Assembly: GCF_000737515.1 (NCBI RefSeq)
Contig: NZ_CP006587.1
Location: 2,227,001-2,291,000, forward strand
From: Hymenobacter sp. APR13
GTDB lineage: Bacteria > Bacteroidota > Bacteroidia > Cytophagales > Hymenobacteraceae
Direction: 5' to 3'
DNA length: 64,000 nt
Below are positions 42,606 to 50,732 of this stretch, piece after piece. Numbering within the stretch: position 1 is the stretch's first letter; every line of letters starts with the position of its first letter. The translations under genes and the position numbers were made by a program. The notes under the pieces are model-generated. The model was not told the DNA's origin, did not search any database, and was given only the letters and a program-made list of their open reading frames with translations.

Positions 42606-44918
42606 ATGAAATACCCGTTCCGCACCGCCCTGCTGCTGTCGCTGGGGCTGCTCGCGTCGCCGGCGCTGCAGGCCCAGGCGCCCGTCTCCGCTCCCCAAAG
42701 CGCCCCCGACCCGAAGATGAACCGCTTCATCGACGACCTGCTCCAAAAAATGACGCTGGAAGAGAAAATCGGCCAGCTCAATCTGATTACGGTGGGCTTC
42801 GATGTGACCGGGCCGGTGGTGAGCAAGGACGTGGACGCCAGTATCCGGCGCGGCGCGGTGGGCTCGGTGCTGAACACCTTTACGCCCACGGCAGCGCGCA
42901 AGCTGCAGGAAATGGCCATCAAGCAAACCCGCCTGCACATCCCGCTCATCTTCGGCTACGACGTCATCCACGGCCACCGCACCATCTTCCCGATTGCGCT
43001 GGGGTTGGCCAGCAGCTGGGACCTGACGGCCCTGGAGCGCAGCGCCCGCATTGCCGCCGAAGAAGCCTCCGCCGACGGCCTGCACTGGGTGTACTCGCCG
43101 ATGGTGGACATTGCCCGCGACCCGCGCTGGGGCCGCATCAGTGAGGGCTCGGGCGAAGACCCTTACCTGGGCTCGCAGATTGCGCGCGTGATGGTGCGCG
43201 GCTACCAGGGCGCCGACCTGAGCAAGCCCAACGCCGTGATGGCCTGCGTGAAGCACTTCGCGCTCTACGGCGCCGCCGAAGCCGGCCGCGACTACAACAC
43301 CACCGACATGAGCCTGGTGCGCATGTACAACGAGTACTTGCCGCCCTACAAAGCCGCCGTGGAAGCCGGCGCCGGCTCCATGATGTCCTCATTCAACGAC
43401 ATCAACGGTGTGCCCGCCACCGGCAACAAGTGGCTGATGACCGACCTGCTGCGCCGGCAGTGGGGCTTCCAGGGCTTCGTGGCCACCGACTACACCGCCA
43501 TCAACGAAATGACCGCCCACGGCATGGGCAACGACGCCCAGACCTCGGCCCTGGCCTTGAACGCCGGCATCGACCAAGACATGGTGGGGGAGATATTCCT
43601 GAAAAACCTGGCCCAGAACCTCAAGGACGGCACCGTGCAGCAAGCCCAGATTGACCTGGCCTGCCGCCGCATTCTGGAAGCTAAATACAAGCTCGGCCTG
43701 TTCCAGGACCCCTACCGCGGCACCAGCGAGAAGCGCGCCAAGGCCACCATGATGAAGAAGGATTTCGTGGCCGATGCCCGCGACATTGCCCGCAAAAGTC
43801 TCGTGCTGCTCAAAAACAGCAACAACACCCTGCCCCTTAAAAAAACCGGCACCATTGCCCTGGTCGGCCCCCTGGCCACCCGCCAGCGCGACATGATCGG
43901 GAGCTGGAGCGGCGCCGGCGACTGGAAGCAGGCCGTGTCGCTGGAGCAGGGCATCCGCAACGCGGTGGGCAGCTCCGTGAAGATCGTGACGGCCCAGGGC
44001 GCCAACTTCACCGACGACGAGCAGATGATTGCGCGCCTCAACGAGCACGGCGGCGAGCTGAACGTGGACAAGCGCAACGCTGAGGTGATGATTCAGGAAG
44101 CCGTGCAGGCCGCCCAAGGCGCCGACGTGATTGTGGCGGCCGTGGGCGAGAGCCAGGGCATGACCGGCGAAGCCGCCAGCCGCGCCGACATTGGCATTCC
44201 GGCCCCGCAGATGGAGCTGCTCAAGGCCCTGAAGAAAACCGGGAAGCCCCTGGTGCTGGTACTCATGAACGGCCGCCCGCTCACGCTGCCCTGGGAAGAC
44301 AAGAACGCCGACGCCATCCTCGAAACCTGGTTTGCGGGCTCCCAGGCCGGCAACGCCATTGCCGATGTCCTGTTCGGGGCCTACAACCCTTCGGGCAAGC
44401 TCACGGCTACCTTCCCACAACACGTCGGCCAGATTCCGCTCTACTACAACCACAAAAACACCGGCCGTCCCTACGCCGGCGTGGCCCTCGACAAGTACAA
44501 GTCGCGCTACCTCGACGTCACCAACGACCCGCTCTACCCGTTCGGTTTCGGCCTGAGCTACACCACGTTCGAGTACGGCAAGCCGGAGCTGAGTACGGCT
44601 AGCTTACCCATGAACGGCACGCTGGAAGTGAAGGTAACCGTGAAAAACACCGGCAGCTACGACGGCGAAGAGGTTGCGCAGCTCTATATCCGGGACATGG
44701 TGGGCTCCATTTCGCGCCCCGTGCAGGAGCTGAAAGGCTTCCAGAAAATCATGCTCAAGAAAGGCGAAAGCCGCACGCTCACCTTCCGCCTCACCCCCGA
44801 TGACCTCAAGTTCTACAACACCGACCTGCAGTTTGTGGCCGAACCCGGCGAGTTCCAGGTGATGACCGGCCCCAACTCCCGCGACGTGCAGACGGCCACC
44901 TTCACCCTGGTCAGATAA
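42606..44918 (+). CDS. Glycoside hydrolase family 3 beta-glucosidase (BglX type)
   Basis: The 770-residue exported enzyme has a signal peptide (to about LQAQ24), the GH3 N-terminal barrel (IFGYDVIHGHRTIFPIALGLASSW; VACVKHFALYG-like AVMACVKHFALYGAAEAGRD), and the nucleophile Asp in GFQGFVATDYTAINEM. The C-terminal GH3 domain includes RKSLVLLKNSNNTLPLKK and a fibronectin III-like end (ELKGFQKIMLKKGESRTLTF). It should release glucose from oligosaccharides in the periplasm. Together with the upstream genes it completes a utilisation locus. A strong terminator follows and marks the end of the operon. Confidence 0.94.
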   Translation: MKYPFRTALLLSLGLLASPALQAQAPVSAPQSAPDPKMNRFIDDLLQKMTLEEKIGQLNLITVGFDVTGPVVSKDVDASIRRGAVGSVLNTFTPTAARKLQEMAIKQTRLHIPLIFGYDVIHGHRTIFPIALGLASSWDLTALERSARIAAEEASADGLHWVYSPMVDIARDPRWGRISEGSGEDPYLGSQIARVMVRGYQGADLSKPNAVMACVKHFALYGAAEAGRDYNTTDMSLVRMYNEYLPPYKAAVEAGAGSMMSSFNDINGVPATGNKWLMTDLLRRQWGFQGFVATDYTAINEMTAHGMGNDAQTSALALNAGIDQDMVGEIFLKNLAQNLKDGTVQQAQIDLACRRILEAKYKLGLFQDPYRGTSEKRAKATMMKKDFVADARDIARKSLVLLKNSNNTLPLKKTGTIALVGPLATRQRDMIGSWSGAGDWKQAVSLEQGIRNAVGSSVKIVTAQGANFTDDEQMIARLNEHGGELNVDKRNAEVMIQEAVQAAQGADVIVAAVGESQGMTGEAASRADIGIPAPQMELLKALKKTGKPLVLVLMNGRPLTLPWEDKNADAILETWFAGSQAGNAIADVLFGAYNPSGKLTATFPQHVGQIPLYYNHKNTGRPYAGVALDKYKSRYLDVTNDPLYPFGFGLSYTTFEYGKPELSTASLPMNGTLEVKVTVKNTGSYDGEEVAQLYIRDMVGSISRPVQELKGFQKIMLKKGESRTLTFRLTPDDLKFYNTDLQFVAEPGEFQVMTGPNSRDVQTATFTLVR

Positions 44919-44941
44919 GCGGCCCGGCCTCAGACACCACG

Positions 44942-44984
44942 AAAAAGCCGCGTCCTCACACAGTGTGAGGACGCGGCTTTTTTC
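44942..44984 (+). terminator. Strong terminator at the end of the glycan locus
   Basis: AAAAAGCCGCGTCCTCACA (44942-44960) pairs exactly with 44964-44982 around CAG, and T residues follow. Confidence 0.88.
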
Positions 44985-45004
44985 GCGAATAGGGTGCAAT
45001 GGTG

Positions 45005-45223
45005 TTATTGCTGCTGCCACGTAGCTGCTTCCGCCGTGGTCAGGGCCACGCGGGTGGCTTGCGGGCCTTGCGAGTCGTGGAGCAATAGCACCGTGGTATC
45101 GGTGGGCGTGGCCGCTACCTTCCCGAACGGCCGGGCCTGGAATGCTACCCGGCTGGTCTGGCAGCTGGCCAGCAACAGGGAGGCGGCCGATAATACAACA
45201 ATAAGTGGGCGAAGCGTAGGCAT
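45005..45223 (-). CDS. Small hypothetical lipoprotein
   Basis: The 72-residue product starts with a lipoprotein signal (MPTLRPLIVVLSAASLLLASC, Cys21). The remaining 50 residues (SRVAFQARPFGKVAATPTDTT, LTTAEAATWQQQ) match nothing I know. The ATG at 45223 was chosen because it begins the signal peptide. It is convergent with the GH3 gene, across the shared terminator. Confidence 0.65.
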   Translation of the reverse strand: MPTLRPLIVVLSAASLLLASCQTSRVAFQARPFGKVAATPTDTTVLLLHDSQGPQATRVALTTAEAATWQQQ

Positions 45224-45372
45224 AATCCGGTGGTGATGAAGAAGTAACACCACAAAACTACGCCCCGCCCTGGTGCCCCGCTTTCCTTCTCGACCAAGTT
45301 GCCGCCGCGCCCGTCCAGCGGGCGGATGACCCTGCCAAAGTGCCTCCGCCCTCCACCCAAACGCCCCCAAAC

Positions 45373-45420
45373 AGCCGTTGCCGGGCCGAACACCAATTGG
45401 TATCCGGCCCGGCAACGGCT
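45373..45420 (-). terminator. Terminator after the ornithine aminotransferase gene
   Basis: AGCCGTTGCCGGGCCG (45373-45388) and its exact reverse complement (45405-45420) flank a 16-base loop, 28 bases after the rocD stop. Confidence 0.6.
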
Positions 45421-45448
45421 AGTGAGGCAATAAAGGAGAAGTAGAAGG

Positions 45449-46702
45449 CTAGAAGTCCAGAATCACCTGCTCGATAATGTCGCAGGCTTCGTGGAGCTGC
45501 TCTTCGGTGATAACCAGCGGCGGTGCAAACCGGATAATGTCGCCGTGGGTGGGCTTGGCCAGCACGCCGCGCTCCATCAGCGTCACGCATACGTCCCAGG
45601 CCGTGCGGCCGTCGGCGGCGGGCTTGATGACCACAGCGTTGAGCAGGCCTTTGCCACGCACCAGCTCCACCACGTCGGGGCGTTTGGCCATCACGCGGCG
45701 CATCCGCTCCCGGAATACCTCGCCCATGGCCCGGGCGTTGTCGATCAGCTTTTCTTCCAGCAGTACGTCCAGGGCTGCGCGCAGCACCACCGAGGCCAGC
45801 GGGTTGCCGCCGAAGGTGGAGCCGTGCTGCCCGGGCTGGATGGTGAGCATGATTTCGTTGCGGGCCAGCACTGCCGATACCGGCAGCACGCCACCGCTCA
45901 GAGCCTTGCCCAGAATCAGAATATCAGCGTGTACGCCTTCGTAGCACACGGCCAGCAGCTGGCCCGTGCGGCCCAGGCCGGTCTGAATCTCGTCGGCGAT
46001 GAACAGCACGTTGTGGGCTTTGCACAGCGCGGCGGCCTTGAACAGGTAGCCTTCCGAGGGCACCATCACCCCGGCCTCGCCCTGAATGGGCTCCACTAGG
46101 AAACCACACACGTGCGGATCCTGCAGGGCTTCTTCCAGCGCCGCCAGATCGTCGTAGGGCACCACTTGGTAGCCGGGCATGTAGGGGCCGAAGCCGCCGG
46201 TGGAGTCGCCGTCGGTGCTGAAGGAGATGATGCCAGTGGTGCGGCCGTGGAAGTTGTGCTCGGCCACCAGGATGCGGGCCTGGTTGGGCGCAATGCCTTT
46301 TTCCTGGTAGCCCCACTTGCGGGCCAGCTTGAGGGCAGTTTCCACGGCCTCGGCGCCGGAGTTCATCAGCAGAGCCTTGTCGTAGTTGAACAGCTCGCAG
46401 AGCTGCTTTTCGGCCGCACCCAGCTGGTCGTTGAAGAAGGCGCGGCTGGTGAGCGTGAGCTTCTGGGCCTGCTCGGTGAGGGCCCCAATGATGCGCGGGT
46501 GGCAGTGGCCCTGGTTGACGGCCGAGTACGCCGACAGGAAGTCGAAGTAGTGCTTACCCTCCACATCCCAGAGGTGCACACCTTCCCCGCGGCTCAGCAC
46601 CACGGGCAGCGGGTGGTAGTTGTGGGCGCCGTACTGGTCTTCGAGGGCCATCAGCTCCTGGCTGCGGCTTTGCTGGGTGGTGGGGGCGGAAGTAGCGTGC
46701 AT
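45449..46702 (-). CDS. rocD: Ornithine aminotransferase
   Basis: This PLP enzyme converts ornithine and 2-oxoglutarate to glutamate semialdehyde and glutamate, linking arginine breakdown to proline and glutamate. The 417-residue protein has typical OAT segments: [66 protein letters not shown], and the PLP lysine in [16 protein letters not shown]. The ATG at 46702 gives the usual N-terminus. It appears to be monocistronic. Confidence 0.95.
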   Translation of the reverse strand: MHATSAPTTQQSRSQELMALEDQYGAHNYHPLPVVLSRGEGVHLWDVEGKHYFDFLSAYSAVNQGHCHPRIIGALTEQAQKLTLTSRAFFNDQLGAAEKQLCELFNYDKALLMNSGAEAVETALKLARKWGYQEKGIAPNQARILVAEHNFHGRTTGIISFSTDGDSTGGFGPYMPGYQVVPYDDLAALEEALQDPHVCGFLVEPIQGEAGVMVPSEGYLFKAAALCKAHNVLFIADEIQTGLGRTGQLLAVCYEGVHADILILGKALSGGVLPVSAVLARNEIMLTIQPGQHGSTFGGNPLASVVLRAALDVLLEEKLIDNARAMGEVFRERMRRVMAKRPDVVELVRGKGLLNAVVIKPAADGRTAWDVCVTLMERGVLAKPTHGDIIRFAPPLVITEEQLHEACDIIEQVILDF

Positions 46703-46801
46703 ATGGGCCGGAGTTTGGGGGCAGATCAGCAAAAAGCGGTGAGCTGCCTACGCCGCCCACCGCCGAAAATTACGCAAAAACCCCCGCTTCGGCTGCCCGC
46801 T

Positions 46802-47269
46802 TCAGCGCGGCGCCGAGAGGCTGCCCAGCCGGTCTTCCAGGTCCAGGAACTTGCCCACGTAGTTGCCTTCCTCCGATTCGTCGGGGTGCAGAATCATCCA
46901 GTCCACCACGTCGGCCTCGTCGAACTCCTCGCGGTTGTTGCCTTCGGGCAGGTTGGTGCCCACCAGCCGGCCCGCCACCCGGCCATCCTGCCAGCTGTGC
47001 ACCTGCACCAGTTGCGGCACCCGGTTGGCAGCATCATCCAGCAGCGTAGCCGTCACAAACAGCTTGTCGCCGGTAGGCAAACCCCGGTTGAAGCGCTGCC
47101 GGGCCTGGTTGAGCGTGCGACGGGCCTCTTTCAGTGGGGCGGCGGGCAGCGTTTCGGCCGTGGTGAGCTGCAGCGCCAGGCGGGTGGCAGCCACCGGCAT
47201 TTCGGGCTGTTGGGTGTGCGCTGCCGGCCCCGCCGCCAGCAGCATCAAAAGCAGAATCCAGTACCGCAT
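46802..47269 (-). CDS. Exported DUF2314-like protein
   Basis: The 155-residue protein has a signal peptide (MRYWILLLMLLAAGPAAHTQ). Its central part resembles DUF2314/YegJ: KLFVTATLLDDAANRVPQLVQVHSWQDGRVAGRLVGTNL, then a strand pair and ADVVDWMILHPDESEEGNYVGKFL, where the DWM motif is characteristic. Function is unknown; relatives occur with ankyrin and immunity proteins. It reads away from a divergent small gene and stops 99 bases before the rocD start. Confidence 0.65.
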   Translation of the reverse strand: MRYWILLLMLLAAGPAAHTQQPEMPVAATRLALQLTTAETLPAAPLKEARRTLNQARQRFNRGLPTGDKLFVTATLLDDAANRVPQLVQVHSWQDGRVAGRLVGTNLPEGNNREEFDEADVVDWMILHPDESEEGNYVGKFLDLEDRLGSLSAPR

Positions 47270-47341
47270 CCGGGCAGAGAATGAGCGTGAAACGACTGTT
47301 GAGTTTAATTATATAGTGGAAAGATACTATAAATAGCCGGC

Positions 47342-47554
47342 ATGAGCACTTCCTGCTGCCCAACGTATCTTGCGGGCTCATTTGTGCCATCCGTGCCCGA
47401 TTCCACCCCGCAACCGCTCCAGCCCGGCGACTACTACCTCACTCCGGAAGGCTACATGGTCTTTACGGAGCAGTACCACCTGCGCCGCGGCAGCTGCTGC
47501 GGCAACGGCTGCCGCCACTGCCCCTGGCGCAAAAAGGGCAAGTGGGACAGGTGA
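47342..47554 (+). CDS. Small Cys-rich DUF5522-like protein
   Basis: The 70-residue protein has the pattern GDYYLTPEGYMVFTEQYHLRRG followed by SCCGNGCRHCPWRKKGK, which matches DUF5522: four closely spaced Cys (CC, C, C) at the C-terminus suggest a zinc or iron-sulfur site. The gene is divergent from the DUF2314-like gene. Function is not known. It is short enough to be missed by automatic annotation. Confidence 0.75.
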   Translation: MSTSCCPTYLAGSFVPSVPDSTPQPLQPGDYYLTPEGYMVFTEQYHLRRGSCCGNGCRHCPWRKKGKWDR

Positions 47555-48031
47555 TTCTTGGTGACGGGTGATGAGGTGACAGGTGATGAGGTGCAAGGCG
47601 GTCTGGTGATGAAGAGCAGGGCGGGCTGGTTGGTAAACCCGGACGGCGGAGCAGCCGCGTAGCGCCGACCAATTTGCTAGTAGGCCTGCTGCCGCCACGT
47701 GGGTGAGCAGTGGGCGGTAGGTTTTGGTTGGCGTACAAGAGCTTATCCAGGCTGAACCGGTAGTGCGCAGAGCGTCGGCGGAAAGTGAAAACCTAGACGC
47801 CAGGCGTAGGCCATGAGGGCGCGTGAGAGGGGCGAAACAGCAAGAAAGACAGGCCTGGCGCCCGGCTGCAACGCTTTTGCAGCCCGCCTTTCGCCTGTTA
47901 TGTGTCACCTGTAACCCTTCCCCGAAAACGCTAACCCGCTATTTTTCAGTCAGTGGTTTTGCTTCTATCAAACTTATGCCGATATTTGCGGCCCCGTTTT
48001 TCCGCTTTGAAACCTCTAAGTTCCTGATATC
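47555..48031. other. Intergenic region with low-complexity repeats, no gene seen
   Basis: Bases 47563-47600 consist of GGTGACGGGTGATGAGG-type units like those at 16515 and 22210. The rest is unique; open frames across it have no recognisable features. The last 80 bases hold the rpmB promoter. Confidence 0.55.
47957..47988 (+). promoter_or_regulatory. Promoter of rpmB
   Basis: TTTTG (ending 47961) and GATATTTG (47981-47988) are 22 bases apart start to start, the spacing of the Bacteroidota -33 and -7 elements. The -7 box differs from TAnnTTTG at its first base only. Confidence 0.5.
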
Positions 48032-48271
48032 ATGGCCCGAGTTTGTGATTTGACCGGCAAGCGTACCCGCGTAGGTAACAACGTGTCGCACGCCAACAAC
48101 AAGACCAAGCGCAAGTTCTACCCGAACCTGCAGAAAAAGCGCTTCTACATCCCCGAAGAGGATGCTTGGGTAACGCTGAAAGTAGCTACCAGCACCATCC
48201 GCACCATCAACAAGAACGGCATCATGTCGGTCCTGAAGAAGGCGAAGGAGCAGGGCTTCATCGTTTACTAG
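48032..48271 (+). CDS. rpmB: 50S ribosomal protein L28
   Basis: The 79-residue protein is a typical L28: [27 protein letters not shown] at the start and [20 protein letters not shown] further on. It binds 23S rRNA in the large subunit. It has a normal length with no zinc Cys pairs (C-minus form). A strong terminator follows within 40 bases, and an aminopeptidase gene, instead of rpmG, comes next. Confidence 0.97.
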   Translation: MARVCDLTGKRTRVGNNVSHANNKTKRKFYPNLQKKRFYIPEEDAWVTLKVATSTIRTINKNGIMSVLKKAKEQGFIVY

Positions 48272-48308
48272 TCTGCCCCCGGCCGCTTCTCGGAGCGAAT
48301 TGTATTCA

Positions 48309-48357
48309 GACGCGTACCCGCCCCGGAAGCAATTTCCGGGGCGGGTACGCGTCTTTG
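48309..48357 (+). terminator. Terminator after rpmB, 20-bp perfect stem
   Basis: GACGCGTACCCGCCCCGGAA (48309-48328) pairs exactly with 48334-48353 around a five-base loop; TTTG follows. Confidence 0.85.
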
Positions 48358-48384
48358 TTGTATCTGCCTGCTAGCTTCGTCGCC

Positions 48385-50028
48385 GTGTCTGTATTCCGTC
48401 TGCCTTCCGCCGCCCGCTGCCTGTGGGCTTTTCTGCTGCTGAGCGCCCTGGCGCCAACTGCCCACGCCCAGCGGGCCGCCGGCCCCGGCCGCCCTACCGA
48501 CTTCCTCGACCCGGCCTTTCACAGAAGCCGGCGCGAGCAGCTGCGGCAGGCGCTGCCGGCGGGCTCGGTGGCGGTGCTGTTTGCCAGCCCGGTCCGCAAT
48601 CGTGCCAACGACGTCAACTACCTCTACCACCCGCATCCTGACCTCTACTACCTCACCGGCTACGACGAGCCCGACGCGGTGCTGGTGCTGTTCAAGGAGC
48701 CCCAGACGCTGGGCGGGCAGGCGGGCGTCACGGAGGCGCTGTTCGTGCAGCCCCGCGACCCCAAAGCCGAGCTCTGGACCGGCCGCCGCCTGGGCACCGA
48801 GGGCGCTAAGCAGCAGCTCAAGCTGCAGTACGTAGCCGACAACACCGCCTTTGCCACGGCCGATATCCGCTGGGCCAGCTTCGCGCGGATCCACTTCCTG
48901 GACCTGCCCACCGACGTGCGCGACGACGCCCAGGACCCCGCCGACCTGTTCGACCTGGTAGCCGCCTTCCGCCGCCAGGCCGCCATTCCAACTGATTTCA
49001 ATGGCCGCCTCGATGAAGTATATGGGGCCGTACAGCGCTACGGAGTGGTCAATGCTGCCGGCATCCGGACGTACGTCGAGGCCCAGATACGGGAGCGGCC
49101 CGCGCTGGCTGCCGATGCCTACCTGCAGGGCTATCTGAATGCCTCCACTGATGCCGAACGCCAGCAGGCTATCAGCGGGCGGCCCGTCAGCCGCTTAGGC
49201 GGGGCTGAGCTCAACGATGCGCTGGATGCACTGCGGGCCGTGAAAACGCCCGAGGAGCTGGCCTTGCTGCGCCGTGCCGTCCGCATCAGCGCTGTGGGGC
49301 AGCAGGAGGTAATGAGGGCCCTGCGGCCCGACATGGGCGAGATGGAAGTGCAGGGTCTGCACGAGTACATCTACAAGAAATACGGGGCCGAGTTCGAGGG
49401 CTACCCCAGCATCGTGGGCGCCGGCAACAACGCCTGCATCCTGCACTACGAAACCAACGACAAGCCCCGCCTCGGCAACGACCTGCTGCTGATGGACTGC
49501 GGCGCCGAATACCACGGCTACACCGCCGACGTGACGCGCACGGTGCCGCCCTCGGGCAAGTTCAGCGCGGCCCAGCGCCAGATTTACGAACTGGTGCTGG
49601 CCGCGCAGGAAGCCGGCATCCGGGAGTGCCGGGCCGGCAACGCCTTTCAGGCGCCCGGCAAGGCCGCCCAGCAGGTAGTTACGGAAGGCTTGCTGAAGCT
49701 GGGCATCATCACCGCCCCCGAGGAGATGCGCCGCTACTTCCCGCACGGCACCAGCCACTACCTCGGCCTCGACGTGCACGACCGGGGCAGCTACGGCCCG
49801 CTGCAGGCCGGCAACGTCATCACCGTAGAGCCCGGCATCTACATCCCGGAGGGCAGCCCCTGCGACAAAAAGTGGTGGAACATCGGCGTCCGGATTGAAG
49901 ACGACATCCTCATCACCAGCGCCGAGCCCGAAAATCTGTCGAAGGAAGCGCCGCGCACCGTGGCCGATATTGAGGCCCTGATGGCCAAGCCCAGCGTGCT
50001 GGAAAGCCTGCAGCTGCCGAAGCTGTAG
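48385..50028 (+). CDS. Exported aminopeptidase P-family (M24B) protease
   Basis: The 547-residue protein cleaves X-Pro N-terminal bonds. Reading from a GTG at 48385 gives a signal peptide (VSVFRLPSAARCLWAFLLLSALAPTAHAQ). The N-terminal creatinase-like domain (about 35-290; NYLYHPHPDLYYLTGYDEPDAVLVLF) is followed by the M24 pita-bread domain, with metal ligands in DCGAEYHGYTADVTRTVPP, HGTSHYLGLDVHD, TVEPGIYIPEG and IGVRIEDDILIT. A signal peptide places it outside the cytoplasm. It sits between rpmB and rpmG, which are normally adjacent in this phylum, so it looks like a later insertion. Confidence 0.9.
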   Translation: MSVFRLPSAARCLWAFLLLSALAPTAHAQRAAGPGRPTDFLDPAFHRSRREQLRQALPAGSVAVLFASPVRNRANDVNYLYHPHPDLYYLTGYDEPDAVLVLFKEPQTLGGQAGVTEALFVQPRDPKAELWTGRRLGTEGAKQQLKLQYVADNTAFATADIRWASFARIHFLDLPTDVRDDAQDPADLFDLVAAFRRQAAIPTDFNGRLDEVYGAVQRYGVVNAAGIRTYVEAQIRERPALAADAYLQGYLNASTDAERQQAISGRPVSRLGGAELNDALDALRAVKTPEELALLRRAVRISAVGQQEVMRALRPDMGEMEVQGLHEYIYKKYGAEFEGYPSIVGAGNNACILHYETNDKPRLGNDLLLMDCGAEYHGYTADVTRTVPPSGKFSAAQRQIYELVLAAQEAGIRECRAGNAFQAPGKAAQQVVTEGLLKLGIITAPEEMRRYFPHGTSHYLGLDVHDRGSYGPLQAGNVITVEPGIYIPEGSPCDKKWWNIGVRIEDDILITSAEPENLSKEAPRTVADIEALMAKPSVLESLQLPKL

Positions 50029-50066
50029 GGTTTAATGATTTGATTGTCAAATTGTTGAGCAGTAGG

Positions 50067-50100
50067 GCGTATTCCGGCGTCGTTAAAGGCCGGAATACGC
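50067..50100 (+). terminator. Terminator after the aminopeptidase gene
   Basis: GCGTATTCCGGC (50067-50078) and GCCGGAATACGC (50089-50100) pair around a ten-base loop. The T tract is poor, so the call rests on stem and place. Confidence 0.55.
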
Positions 50101-50137
50101 AGCCATTCAACCATTTAACAATTAAACAATTAACAGC

Positions 50138-50167
50138 TTGCCTATTCCGAAAACCCTCGTACCTTTG
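50138..50167 (+). promoter_or_regulatory. Promoter of the rpmG-ftsY operon
   Basis: TTG (50138-50140) and TACCTTTG (50160-50167) are spaced 22 bases start to start, an ideal Bacteroidota -33/-7 pair, 30 bases upstream of rpmG. Confidence 0.75.
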
Positions 50168-50196
50168 CAGTCCTTAATCCCAAAACCCCCGTCGAG

Positions 50197-50379
50197 ATGG
50201 CTAAGAAAGGCAATCGGGTGCAGGTGATCCTTGAATGCACTGAGCATAAAAACTCGGGGCAGCCGGGCACCTCGCGCTACATCACCACCAAGAACCGCAA
50301 GAACACTCCTGAGCGCATTGAGTTGAAGAAGTTCAACAACGTGCTCAAGAAGATGACCGTTCACAAGGAAATCAAGTAA
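50197..50379 (+). CDS. rpmG: 50S ribosomal protein L33
   Basis: The 60-residue L33 reads [18 protein letters not shown]...[16 protein letters not shown] sequence (here [20 protein letters not shown]). It is a small basic protein of the large subunit near the E site. Only one Cys is present, so it is the zinc-free form. The DUF4295 gene follows after seven bases. Confidence 0.97.
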   Translation: MAKKGNRVQVILECTEHKNSGQPGTSRYITTKNRKNTPERIELKKFNNVLKKMTVHKEIK

Positions 50380-50386
50380 TTGAGCA

Positions 50387-50548
50387 ATGGCTAAGAAAGT
50401 AGTAGCAACCCTGAAAACTCCAGGCGGCAAGGACTGGGCTAAAGTCATTCGCGCCGTGAAATCGGAGAAAACCGGTGCCTATACCTTCCGCGAGGAAATG
50501 GTGCCCGTTGACAAAGTGCAGGATTACCTCGCCACCGGCGTTAAGTAA
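50387..50548 (+). CDS. DUF4295 small basic protein
   Basis: The 53-residue protein (MAKKVVATLKTPGGKDWAKV, ending VDKVQDYLATGVK) matches the DUF4295 family, which is restricted to Bacteroidota and nearly always found between L33 and FtsY. Its size, charge and place suggest a ribosome-associated protein, which is an inference. It lies seven bases after rpmG in the same operon. Confidence 0.9.
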   Translation: MAKKVVATLKTPGGKDWAKVIRAVKSEKTGAYTFREEMVPVDKVQDYLATGVK

Positions 50549-50582
50549 GCCAGCGCCTTTGTGGCTCCCTGATTTGAAGTGA

Positions 50583-50612
50583 AGAAGTCCCGCCAGCGTG
50601 GGACTTTTTTGC
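50583..50612 (+). terminator. Terminator or attenuator between the L33/DUF4295 pair and ftsY
   Basis: AAGTCCC and GGGACTT form a stem with a short GC loop, followed by TTTT, 35 bases after the DUF4295 stop. Some transcripts probably continue into ftsY. Confidence 0.65.
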
Positions 50613-50615
50613 GTT

Positions 50616-50725
50616 GTAGCGCGAAGCTCCAGCTTCGCGTGCCGCTGGCCGGCCCGTCGTGCGGGCAGGGCCAGCGTCATCGTCCATCGTCAGCAACGAT
50701 GCGCGAAGCTGGAGCTTCGCGCTAC
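50616..50725. repeat. Palindromic element, family C: inverted 24-bp arms upstream of ftsY
   Basis: GTAGCGCGAAGCTCCAGCTT with CGCG (50616-50639) is repeated inverted at 50702-50725. Each arm is a hairpin in itself (GCGCGAAGCT/AGCTTCGCGC). The right arm ends eight bases before the ftsY ATG. A related single copy stands before rimO at 51909-51932. Confidence 0.8.
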
Positions 50726-50732
50726 TCTCCGC

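Noticed and set aside
47378..47908. A 176-codon minus-strand open frame over the DUF5522-like gene and the following gap
   Set aside because: It is antisense to a recognisable small protein and runs through low-complexity repeats; no domain is visible.
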